From NCBI GenBank assembly GCA_018398765.1, contig JAHBMJ010001738.1, positions 1 to 26,776 of the forward strand: 26,776 bases of DNA, written 5' to 3'. Under the pieces are notes generated by a model, which was given only the letters and a program-made list of their open reading frames with translations, did no database searches and was not told the DNA's origin. The position numbers and the translations under genes were made by a program. Position 1 is the first letter of the stretch. Every line of letters begins with the position of its first letter. Below, one piece after another: positions 10,404 through 19,999 of this stretch. The DNA comes from Chromera velia (taxonomy: Eukaryota > Sar > Chromeraceae).

Positions 10404-12471
10404 TACACATGCCAACCCACCAGACCAACGTCCACGCGTGGTTTAAATTCAAGTATGCACCTCACACATGTTCACTCATAGGGAGGGTAGGTGGGAATAT
10501 CAATAATTTACAATGCATCAGACAATACATCCGACAATACATCAGATACTCTAACTCATGACTTTGGCCTAAGACTCTCCTTGTGCAAGTCTCCTCTCGC
10601 TTTGACATCGCTCTGTACTTCTGTGATCTCATCTGAGGGCATCCCTAAAATGGCATACAAAAAGCGTCTAAAGCTTCCCAAGCATGCACAAGCGAGATCA
10701 AAGATCAATTAACTAAGTATTCGCATACAATGCATCGTGAACGCAAGGCATTCATGCGTGCGACTGTCTCAGGGGACTCCAGTGATTTCTAACTGGATGC
10801 ACTCACTCTCTCTGTTCAGAATCTTCCCATTCCAAGCAACGCACACACACTCGGTTTCTCTCATATGAAACGATAAGGAGCTCAACTGCACGCACTCAGA
10901 AGACATGAGACTTTGAAAGCTCTATGGAAGACTGCACGCTAACTGAGCATGACAGTCGTCTCAGAGGTTACTAACAAAACAGCATCTAGTCAGACAGAAA
11001 ACAGAAAGCACACACTTCTAAAAATCACTTGAAGTGTGCCCTTTGACTGCAAAAATCTTAGTGAAGCTCTCTTCTTTCTTTTCAAACAAACCAACACAAA
11101 TCGACACAATCCTTCATTCCCGGCAACAGACCGAGCTTTCACGTTCTGCGTGAATGGTTATTGCCCGCTGCCCTTGGATGCTGCACAGCTCACCGCAGCC
11201 TGGCCAGCTACGGGGCCAGAGAACTGCACAACATCTTAAATAGTCCGACCGAAGTCAAACGCAGTGTATGCCACTCTCAAAAACAGCAGAACATTGGAGA
11301 TCTAAGGTGTCGATCATTCATCTTCCTCTCCTATCTTTCTTTCCTTCTCTTTTTTATTTGCAGAGTGTCTGATTCACTTTGCTTTGCTCCCAACCACTTT
11401 CTTTTTCCTTCTTTCTTTTCTCTATGATATCCTCCCATGCCCAGACGAACAGAAGGAAAGCTTAGACAACAGAAGTCAAGGAAGCAAACAACCTCTCACA
11501 AGTATTCAATACCTTCACCCTCTTAGTCCCTGTCTCTCTCCTCTTTCTTTTATTGCTCTTTTACTTTCTTTTCTCCCCAATTATCTCCCCTCTCCATTCA
11601 TCTTTCATAAACAGAGAAAGAAAATAGTCAGAGAGATACAAAGAGACAGAAACATTCATTCACAAACAAACCTCCACACCACACTCACTCTCACTTCCCT
11701 CAAACATACTCTCATCAGTCTCCCTCTCTTCCTCCATCTCCAACCCCCACTGCAAACAAAAGTCTGCAGCCTCCAAAGTCTTCTTCCAACTTGGAAGCCC
11801 TTCACAACTGCTCCGCCGTCAAGTGACACAGCTACGGTGCCCCTATGGCACTATTATGTGTGATTAGCACGCGGCACTCGAGTTCTAGAGCTTCTCCACT
11901 CCAGTAATCAGACTGAGAGTAGAGATCCTTCCTCAGTCAAGTCTCCCGCTCTCAATGTATACATTATTCTCTCTACTCACAAGAGGAAGACACCTCTGTT
12001 CTCTTCAAATAGAAGCTCCTATCCTCCTTGGGGCACTTTCTCTGTGGGCAACAGTTGCTCTGATCGATGATGTCACCAGAGGTCAATATCCGTCTCCTTG
12101 ATCTTCTCCCTCACTTCTTCCTCATTTCAACTCTGGCTCCTTCTCCTTCTACCCTGGTATGTTTTTCAACTCTTGCTCTCTTACTGCAAGCGGCAGAAAT
12201 TTAAACAAAAACATGCCTGGAAAGTCTTCAGTTCCTCATCTTCCTCGAGAACTCTACAACATTCAAGACAAAACGAAACAACATATCGGAGCTGAAAATT
12301 TTTCAATCTGTCCTAAGCTGTCAAACCTCTGGCTGCCACCGCACTCTACATGGCCTGGTGCTTCACGTGGCAAGCCCACTTGCCTTCAACAATCTTCATT
12401 CTTTCATCTCAAGAGATCTCACCACACTGTCTGCCCTTCTGCAACTGAATTTCAAAGCTCTACTAAGCAAC
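10404..12471. other. Interval between the two 326-bp repeats; no coding domain
   Basis: 2.07 kb without gag, protease, reverse transcriptase or integrase motifs in any frame. The part from about 11290 to 11850 is strongly pyrimidine-rich on the plus strand (ctttctttt and tccctctc blocks), and frames through it are Ser/Leu/Pro-rich artefacts. If the flanking repeats are LTRs, this would be a non-autonomous internal region. Confidence 0.5.
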
Positions 12472-12797
12472 TGCAAGAGGCGTACGGGGCTCTTAAGTAA
12501 CAATAGCTTCTGGCAGAGAGTACTCTAGTGCTACTATAAGCCTTGTCAAAGTCTACATAGTTCCGAGGGAGAAGTCGATAAGTCTGTCAGTCAAACCTCA
12601 TGTGATGACTCTTGGAATCAGACCCACTCTTATGTTTGATCTACTGATTGCATCACTGTGCATGCTTATATATCGATCAGTCATTATACGTGCACGCCTG
12701 TGAGCTATGTCGTTCTCACACAGGCCGAGGCCGCTAAGCTAAGTGATGCCAATTCTAGTTTAGTGCCCCATAAGCCCAGACTTCCTGGCAGTCACCT
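12472..12797 (+). repeat. 326-bp direct repeat, right copy (LTR-like)
   Basis: Partner of 10078-10403. Several CpG sites of the left copy appear here as TpG or CpA (for example agcgc/agtgc, gcgca/gtgca, gcgat/gtgat), as cytosine methylation and deamination would produce. Other differences go the opposite way. It stops four bases before the terminal inverted repeat of the MITE-like element. Confidence 0.85.
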
Positions 12798-12801
12798 CAT
12801 A

Positions 12802-12840
12802 GGCCATGTAAAAATTCATTTGCGTGCCAATGGCACGCAA
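12802..12840 (+). repeat. Left terminal inverted repeat
   Basis: 39 bases, inverted partner at 13554-13592 with three mismatches. It contains the 17-base near-palindrome gcgtgccaatggcacgc. Confidence 0.8.
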
Positions 12841-13553
12841 ACGGGCTCTAAGGGGGGGAGGGGGTCTTTGCATGCCATCAAGCCTTTTTTGGGTATTGAA
12901 TTTCATCTCAGTGGGGTCTGGTGAACAAGCCGTAAGTGCTCAATCTTGATCCCTATAGTTGCCATATAAAAGTCACCAAATGCGTTCTCCAGATGTCATC
13001 TGGTTTTGAAGCACCAGAGGTCCAAAATTTTGAAAAATTGTCTGACATTTTCATTCCTCCTCCACGATTCCCTCATCTGCCCCCCCCCTGACAAGTCTCT
13101 TCCGATGCCCCGAATTGATTGTCGGCTTGATTGTCTGGGGCGGCTTGAATGTCTAGATTCGCCCTGAATTGAAGGAGGACTGGGCAACCGGGATGTCTTC
13201 GGGAGATTGTTTGGTGAATATAACAAGCTGATCAAGGACTACAGGTCCTCTTTTCTCATGCATCATAGGAAAGATGATCCAATGCCTGCGCACTTTGCCA
13301 TTTAATCATTAAATTGCATTGAACAAACCTGTTGCAGATGTGTATTAATCACATAATTTTTATATAATGATTCAAATTTGGGTTTTAAACAAGTTTTTGA
13401 CCAGTTTTTAACTTCAGTTTTAGTGGTTGTTCAACATGATTTTGAACTCTAAACGATAAAAAAGTTAGTGTCAATAAGTGTCAAAAATTTTTTTTTTTAA
13501 GAAAAACATTTGCATGTCGAAGTAAGAAGGTCTGGGGGGGGGAGGGGGGGGTC

Positions 13554-13592
13554 TTGCATGCCATTGGCACTCAAATAAATTTTTACATGGCC
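13554..13592 (-). repeat. Right terminal inverted repeat
   Basis: Inverted partner of 12802-12840. It is preceded on the plus strand by two long G runs (13534-13551), which match the G-run just inside the left end but in direct rather than inverted orientation. Confidence 0.8.
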
Positions 13593-14384
13593 CCATATAT
13601 CGTTATTAATCGTTACATTGCTTCTAGCATTACTTTGGATTAGATTTATATGCATAATTTATATTAGTTTGTAAGTTCTCATTTTTTTTTTCAAATTTGC
13701 CCGAATTGCAGCCGAATCCTGTAGAAAGCTTAGAGTTTGGATCTGATTCAGTGGAATTCGGTTGATTCAGTGCTGATGAGGGCAAAGGCCACCAGACTAG
13801 TGAGGCTACAGCTAAGGCTACAGTTTTTTTATATCTTTTAAAGTGTTTTTACATAGCGGGTCTCACTTTGAATTACTTGTATGTCTATTCATAGTCTCAA
13901 AAACATCCCTATGACTGTCTATATTAGTTGCATTGATTATTTTCTTTCTTTTGGTAATTAACATAAAAGAAGAATAGTTAGTTAGAAGATGCCTAACCCT
14001 AGTTAGAGCGCTAACTTAAAGCTCCTGGATGATACATACATACATGGTTATTGTTTATTAAGTCGCCGGTGGAGTTGATCAGTTAATCACTTTCTAGAAT
14101 AGTTTATATTAATAATAATTATAAGAAAAGAATTGTCTAGAGAACTGTTCAGTTTTTTTCTTCTTTTTTTTCTGTATGCGAGTCGGTAAGACACCTAGGC
14201 GGTCGAGCTTCGGGCACTAGTTCGGGAACTCTATAAGAGCAATTTTCTTTTTGTTTTTGTCTAGGTTTTTGTTAAAAACTTTTATAGTGTAACCTTTTGC
14301 ACGTTTAACCAGTATGGGTTTAACTGTAGGTGCGCTCTTCTCTAATTTAACTCATCTGTGTTTTTAGCTTTCTAAGTCTCTCTT
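13593..14384. other. AT-rich intergenic DNA, no gene recognised
   Basis: No convincing frame on either strand. T-rich runs are frequent (near 13682, 13825 and 14154). A perfect short hairpin, agttc-gg-gaact, lies at about 14219-14230. I looked for a tRNA around it and found none. Confidence 0.6.
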
Positions 14385-15147
14385 TCACGCACGGTCTCTT
14401 TCCTCCTTCCCTTTTTGCAGAGACTCCTTGTCAAGAGAAAAAAGGGCGAGAAGATCTTCAGGGACTTCTGTGCTTTCGCAAACGATGCGAAGCCATCCAT
14501 CAAAAGCGCGATTGCGTTCGCATCTCGACAAGTGTCCTCCCCTTGCACCAAGATCTCTGGCCAGATCCCACTGTTTCATTTCGAGTACAGCTAAAACGGC
14601 GCTCGTTCTAGAATCTTGAAGGTAGAGACTGTGCAGTTCTTCCATTTTCTGCCTATTCATGCTCACCCCCTTTTCCAAGAATACAGTAGTTCCCTCCCTC
14701 CATTCCTGTCGGATCACGACTATCAGGGGCCACTCCGAATCGGCAAACTGCTCCTTTGTCCCTTCGAGTTCCTCCAACGGCACCGACCGGATGACCTGCA
14801 CAAAGAGCTGATCTCTGCAGCCCGTGTTGATAAGCTCTGACAACCAGGTTTCGGACTTCCACTAGGGCCCCCCTCTCGTCATCTATTACGAGGGGCAGGA
14901 CAACAGATCAACCCTGGCTCCCACCTGAAAGCAAAAAGTGATGAATAAAAATTGTTTGATGCATAAATATGGATACATGTATGTTGAAATCGAATCGATG
15001 GAGGATGAAGTGTGCCGCACAGCAGAACAAGATGCCAAACTACACCTCCACCCGTAAGAGCAAGACGATACAACAACACGGAAAAGCAGGGTATCAGTAC
15101 GCTTGCATTTAGACCATACAGAAAAAAACAGAATCCCACCTACGTAC

Positions 15148-15546
15148 ATCAAAAAATTGTCTGAAAGAGGATTTATGACGTACTTCCCGAATGTATTCTG
15201 CAATAGAGTGCTGGTGACGCCTTTCTCTGAGTTTCGCTCTCCCATGCATCTTCCCTAATATTTATCTTCAACATGGCCGCCGATTGCTCGCGCAAGAAAG
15301 CGAAGAAACAAGTCTGTCTATTCTCCAAATGCAGCTTCAAAAATTCTGCTATGCACTTCAGCAATGGCTTCTTCGTTTGATGTGACATCATACTTATATT
15401 CAAGCACAATTGTGGTGTCGATATCATTGCCAATCTGTGACCATGTGGTAAAGGTTTGGCTGGGAAGGTCATACATACCGTTTTTGAAGCAGACTTTCCC
15501 TTTCGAGCTGCGATAAAGACGATCGTACAGCGCATTGTCTTGGTTA
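15148..15546 (-). pseudogene. Inverted second copy of the D5-type helicase fragment
   Basis: This 399-base block is an inverted copy of 16342-16752, colinear except for one 12-base insertion in the other copy. It covers the D5_N end (KNGMYDLPSQTF region), the linker and the Walker A site. It is more decayed: in-frame TAG at 15318-15320, where the partner has CAG, and at 15255-15257, where the partner has TGG. The Walker A glycine is also changed, giving GERNSEKG at 15219-15242 where the partner has GERNSGKG; loss of that Gly would abolish NTP binding. It lies inside the intron between the two ankyrin exons, in the same orientation as that pseudogene, and breaks off on both sides without the rest of the gene. 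Confidence 0.85.
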
Positions 15547-15757
15547 GCTCTGTCCCCTTCACTATCTGGAACTGTAAGTATCTTGCCACGTATATCGAAC
15601 GTTCTCTGTCCCCTTCACTATCTGGAACTGTAAGTATCTTGCCACATTGAACGTTCTCTGTCCCCTTCACTATATCTGGAACTGTAAGTATCTTGCCACA
15701 TCGAACGTTCTCTGTCCCCTTCACTATCTAGAACTGTAAGTATCTTGCCACATCGAA
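15547..15757 (+). repeat. Four-copy tandem repeat, 52-56-bp unit, splice-site-like core
   Basis: Units start at 15548, 15604, 15656 and 15710 and share ctctgtccccttcactat, then ctggaactgtaagtatct, then tgccac and a cgaac end. They differ by small indels (gtat insertion in unit 1, extra ta in unit 3). Each contains ctgtaagtat, a near-perfect plus-strand 5' splice donor; on the minus strand the same bases read cttacag, acceptor-like. The array begins exactly where the inverted helicase copy ends. Confidence 0.92.
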
Positions 15758-16299
15758 TAAAAGCGATGAATGTTGTGCTTGATATGCAATCAAGACATTA
15801 TCGATCCAGCCAATCAAATAAAAACAGCATTCATGCAATCAAGAGACCCTATCTTTTAGAATACTTGACGCACGTAAGTCAATTGACGCATGCACGCAAG
15901 AACGCATTCATATAATCAAGAGACTGACCTCCACCAGCACCTGTACAAAGTTCCACCTCCGGTTTATTTTCATATTGTACGCATTTCTGTCAGACAGCAA
16001 AACCGCAAGGGGGCTCCTGATGCTCACCTCCCATCCGTCTATCAACACGGCACCTCCAACCTTGTTAGGGTCTGCCCCACCTTTCTCTCACAACTGTCGC
16101 ACAAGCTCGATATCGTCCAGTTCAAAAGCTGCAAAGAACAGAATAGAAACACTATTCTGAAGAGGCAACTCGATGTCGCTCCCCGACCTCCCCCCTTCCT
16201 CCCCTACTTCCTCCTGCCTTCCTTCTTCCTGTCCATGCCCCTCTTCTTCCATCTCCCCCCCTGCTGCTTTCACTATCCCTTCTTTCTCCCTACCGCAAA

Positions 16300-17507
16300 A
16301 AACATTATTGAAGCACTGAAGTGTTGTGTCCGACAAGCTGATAACCAAGACAACGCACTGTATGATCGTCTTCATCGCAGCTTGAAGGGGAAAGTCTGCT
16401 TCAAAAACGGTGTGTATGACCTTCCCAGCCAAACCTTTACCCCATGGTCACAGATTGGCAATGACATCGACACTACAAACATGCTTGAATATGAGTATGA
16501 TGTCACACTAAACGAAGAAGCTATTAATGAAGTGCATTGCAAAATTTTTAAAGCTGCATTTGGAGAACAGATAGACTTGTTTTTTCGCTTTCTTGCGCGA
16601 GCAATCGGCGGCCATGTTGAAGATAAACATTGGGGAAGATGCATGGGAGAGCGAAATTCAGGGAAAGGCGTCACCAGCACTCTGTTGCAGAATATATTCT
16701 AGAATACATTCGGGAAGTACGTCATAAATCCTCTTTCGGAAATTTTTTTGATATCTTCGTTCCATTTAGACCCTGCCAAAGAAGGAGGATGGATGTTAGA
16801 CGCCGAGTTTGCTCGCTTAGCACTCACTCAAGAAATCGAAATGGATGCCACAAATAAGGCCGTAAAAATCAACGGCAATCTGATTAAGCGTTTTACTTCT
16901 GGTGGAGATGTCCTATGCGCACGCCATCTGTATAACAATGCCCGTGAATTCCAAATTGATGCCTGTTTGCTGATGTTCTGTAACGATTGCCCCCCTATTG
17001 AGCCTGTCGATGCCTACGAGACCATGTCTTCTTTTGAAAACTTAAATAAGTTTAAGGCGGCCGTATGGTTTGAGCAGCAGCGATTGGAGCACAGCCATAC
17101 AGAGAGCTATCTATCCAGATATAAAGTAGCAGACCCCAATCTCAAAGAAAAGTGTGCGACTGCTGGGTGGATCCATACCTGTTACCACCTGATTTTCCAT
17201 TATTACCAGAACTTCACTTTGCTATTTATTGCCTCTTGGGAGTAAAGATCCTGTGGTTGACAGTGAGCGAGATCTTGAAATGATCTGTGAGCGGTGTTTA
17301 TACAGGAATCAATACTGATATCGTAAGTAACGGTGACTTGGAGTTGTTCATTCGTCAGCGAGACCTAAATATATCTCAAAAACCAAGCTGCAGCAGACAC
17401 TCAAAAGAATTGGCAGAGGCCAGATACAACCCTGGCAAAGAAAAGATCAGAGAGGCCTTTGTGGTCTCAAGCTAGCACCGCTTGATAACAGTCATTTCGT
17501 TTTTTAG
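16300..17507 (+). pseudogene. D5-type primase-helicase (SF3), virus-like, broken
   Basis: The frame encodes the end of a D5_N domain (FKNGVYDLPSQTFTPW) and a superfamily 3 helicase core. Walker A is GERNSGKG (16646-16669). Then come an E-containing motif B region (TQEIEMD), INGNLIKRFTSGGD, a motif C of type LMFCNDCPPI, and a C-terminal part ending KLQQTLKRIG. Such enzymes unwind DNA at replication forks of large DNA viruses and related elements; this one most resembles the nucleocytoplasmic large DNA virus type. It is dead or nearly so: TAG at 16700-16702 inside a 12-base insertion, then frame changes near 17215, about 17285 and at the A-run 17378-17382. The N-terminal primase domain is absent; the coding character begins at about 16300 after a C/T-rich tract. 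The final frame ends at TAG 17505-17507. Confidence 0.85.
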
Positions 17508-17773
17508 TGTGATATGCTGTTTGTGCTTTATCCCACTGCCCAGCCAGCCAACCAGATTTTGCCTATTTGCGTGAATACTACCTTCGCTACCCATCTCAAA
17601 TTTTTTCAAGATAACAAGTCCGATAGAGGTGCATAGCGTGTCATTGTGCTTCTATGGTTTTCATGCCTTTTCTTTATAGATATGTATGCAACAACGATCC
17701 ACACAGACATTTTTCAAAAGTAGGTGTTCTTTCATGCGGGTCCAATAGTCTTTAGTCCTCGTCCATAAACTCA
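17508..17773. other. Spacer between convergent pseudogenes
   Basis: The helicase remnant (plus) and the chromodomain pseudogene (minus) converge here. On the minus strand, frames near 17750-17800 remain protein-like (one reads LQEELDEFMDED then TAA at 17754-17752), so the neighbour may really end here rather than at 17774. Confidence 0.4.
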
Positions 17774-19940
17774 TCAAGCTCTTCTTGTAGATTTCTGGAT
17801 GGTTCTGTTTTCTATGCAGGTAAAGAACCGCTGCTCAATCTTGAGCTGCCAGGGCGCGTCTGTGAAGAAAGGGCCTTTATCCACTGGGGAGACTGAGGAG
17901 AAGGGGGGCGAACCTAGGGGCAAACGATATACGTATGAGAAGCCTAGCCAGCATTGCGGAGCCCTTTGTACCAAAGATGCCGCTCTTTACCCCCAACGTC
18001 CGTAGGAGAGAAAGACGATCTTCTCAAGGCAATCCGGGGATACTGATGGCCGCTATCTTGGCTAGAGGAGATTCCGAAGGGATTCAGCAGCTGTGCATAG
18101 TGAGGTGGATCACGGGAGCTGGCAGGCGCGTTAAAAGCAAAATCAGGTTTGAGATCATTCTTCTCTTCAGTGCTAAATATGGAATGAAGACGTGCAAGTT
18201 CACTCTGCAGGTGTGGTGGGAGGTGCGTTTTCAGAAAGTCTTTCAGCTTGACGCTTGGTGACCAGCTTGTGATGGGGCAAAACTTTGTGTTATCGCCGGT
18301 CTCCAGCTTTATTTCTGGCTCCTGCATTCTAGTAACAGCTGCGCGGTCCATAAAATCCTCTACCTCAGAAAAATCGAGGACTGCCAGGCATTCATCAAGC
18401 AGCTAGACGTCTTGCCTCACTTTATGATGGTACTCAACGAGCAGGCGGTCCCCGGTGCCCTGGAAGTTTGATGCTGGAATCTATTGCGGATTGTCTGGAC
18501 CTAACGGGTAGTCTTTCCATTGGACCCTATACTGGTTGCACCTCTCATCGTAGTCAAGAATTTTTTCGACCTCCCACTCTGCGCCATCAGAAGATTGGGA
18601 AGTCATTAAGTCTGGCTCTTCTTCTATATTTCCAATTTGAGAGGGACTGATCCCTTTGGTTCTGAGGTATTGGTGAAAGAGGTTGATGTCGCCGCTTCTT
18701 TGGACCTTGTAGTCAAACCCAGAAGCCCAGCGTAATTCTTGAATGTTCATTCTCATGACCTGTTTGTCTGTTCGTTTTCTTTGCAGCTCTTGCACTACGT
18801 GATTAGCTTTGAGTTCTTCTCGACTCAGTGCAATGCTTACGGGGATTTGATGTTCTTCATCCAAGATTGCTGACTCTGTAGAAAGCTTATAATCTAGCAA
18901 AAAGTGCATATCGGACCATAATAGATATGAGTCGATATAATAGACCTGCTTTGCAATATGATCACGAAAAAACCGGAACGTTGCTAGTACATGTCCATAG
19001 GAGGCGTTAATTAGCCATTCTTGGCACGACTCAAAGAGCCGGACTAGGGTTTTGAGCTTATAGTCGCTGAATAAGTCTAGAAGCAGCCGTTCTAGATGGT
19101 CCAGCCGCGTTTGCGTAACTCTAGGCAGAAACACTAGGATACAAATGATGTTAAAGCCCCACAGATAACATAAATGATATTGGTCTAGTCTACGGTCTAG
19201 GTTTTTCAACATGTTACCAATTTTAACAAGCGATGGAGATGCTAAGAAAGGGTTTTCTAGGGTATATAAAATGGGGCGGTTTACGTTGATTAGATATGCA
19301 ATAGCTTCACCAGCAGGCATATTTTTTTCCTTTATCTTACAGGGTGGGATACAGAGGCAATGAGCCATGCTGCGCGATCCCGCATATTTGATACCAAATG
19401 GTGAAGATGCTCAGCAACCCATCGATCAAAACATAAGAGGTCGGCGTTTTTATTTCATAAGAGAGACTCCAGAGTCCCCCCCGTTTCAAAAATGCGATGC
19501 GCATTATACGTTAGTTCTTTGAGGCTGCAAAGTTGCGCTAGTATTAAAGGAGATGCTAGTAGGGCGACGGTATCAAAGTCTAGGTTTCCTAAAAGCTGCA
19601 CTAAGATTGCAGTCTACACACGGATCTGCGAGCGGGACTCGGTGATGCGCTCAAGAATCCCTTCATATCAAAGAAGGACGGCCGACGGGAAAAGATGACA
19701 GCGGACCATACTTGGAGCTTGGAGAGTCTACAACCACCATTCACCTACGTGTACTAGGGTCTGCACACATTGTAAAATGCCTGTAGCTTGGAGGCCACGC
19801 TCTAGTGCCGTACTAGGAAAAGGCTCCACTAAGTTTACCGACACATAATCTACTAAGCTTTCGTCTAGGGCATTAAGCAGGTTCATCGAAGTCTCAACAA
19901 TTTGGGTACTAGCAGTAACAAACGGTAAAAGGTGAAAAAG
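17774..19940 (-). pseudogene. Chromodomain protein with helical repeats, broken
   Basis: A single minus-strand frame runs from 19368 to 17944, interrupted only by TAG at 18483-18481 and TAG at 18405-18403. After a frameshift near 17960 it continues to 17774. Its clear landmark is a chromodomain (about 18585-18415): EWEVEKILDYDERCNQYRVQ, WKDYPLG, then PASNFQGTG and LLVEYHHK. The first TAG sits where chromodomains have the Trp of TWEP. Upstream lie Leu-rich helical segments that repeat loosely (NPFLASPSLVKIGNMLKNL; FLPRVTQTRLDHLERLLLDL; VEPF). Protein-like frames with the same flavour continue to about 19940 (LLPFVTASTQIVETSMNLL) through several frameshifts, suggesting an alpha-solenoid. Chromodomains bind methylated histone tails and occur at the end of some retroelement and Polinton integrases, but no integrase core is visible. 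Function unknown. Confidence 0.6.
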
Positions 19941-19999
19941 GATAATGAAACTGCTGCTAGGGCAGTGAAGGCCCAGAAAGTTGGCGATAAGGGATCGGA

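Larger units (their letters stand above)
12802..13592. mobile_element. MITE-like element with 39-bp terminal inverted repeats
   Basis: The left end (12802-12840) and right end (13554-13592) are inverted copies, 36 of 39 bases identical. Both read ggccatgtaaaaatt, then atttg, then gtgccaatggca when entered from outside. Each end carries the near-palindrome gtgccaatggcac and, just inside, a G-run followed by tcttgcatgcc or tctttgcatgcc. The inside is 713 bases and encodes no recognisable transposase, so this would be a non-autonomous DNA transposon. Both flanks are AT-rich with TA dinucleotides, but the target duplication is not clear. A similar 13-base start (ggccatgcaaaaa) occurs at 10073. 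Confidence 0.7.
14385..16256 (-). pseudogene. Ankyrin-repeat protein, broken, two exons visible
   Basis: Two minus-strand pieces join well. Exon A (16128-15929) reads FELDDIELVRQL, then EKGGADPNK, SPLAVLLSDRN and NFVQVLVE. It ends in a GTCAGT donor. Exon B (from 14924, acceptor CTTTCAG) starts VGARVDLLSC, which completes the repeat as VLVE-VGARVDLL in phase 0. Exon B continues with WPLIVVIRQEWREG, FLEKGVSMN and AVLEMKQWDLARDLGARG. These fit degenerate ankyrin repeats (PL-A helix, LLEKGA-N turn), which usually mediate protein binding. Damage: an in-frame TGA in exon A, and two compensating frameshifts in exon B between about 14910 and 14840. The frame is also open upstream of exon A through a Glu-rich stretch to about 16256, so the acceptor there may not be used. 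Its intron (14925-15928) contains the inverted helicase copy and a tandem repeat. Confidence 0.6.

Noticed and set aside
11384-11863. 159-aa Ser/Leu/Pro-rich frame
   Set aside because: Runs through a pyrimidine-rich tract that stays open by composition; no motif, no splice context.
10078-12797. Complete LTR retrotransposon
   Set aside because: The repeats have possible TG...CA ends, but there is no target-site duplication, primer-binding site, polypurine tract or coding domain; only the repeats are claimed.
12996-13235. 79-aa minus-strand frame inside the MITE-like element as a transposase remnant
   Set aside because: Basic and Ser/Arg-rich but without a DDE or helix-turn-helix pattern; too short to support.
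14180-14240. tRNA-like segment around agttcgggaact
   Set aside because: The GGTTCRANNCC box and a cloverleaf could not be fitted; it is only a short hairpin.
15890-16300. N-terminal extension of the helicase frame from 15890
   Set aside because: This stretch is antisense to the ankyrin exon and a C/T-rich tract; it shows no D5_N or primase features before about 16300.
17799-18261. Plus-strand frames opposite the chromodomain pseudogene
   Set aside because: Shadows: the minus strand carries the chromodomain and continuous protein character, while the plus frames have none.
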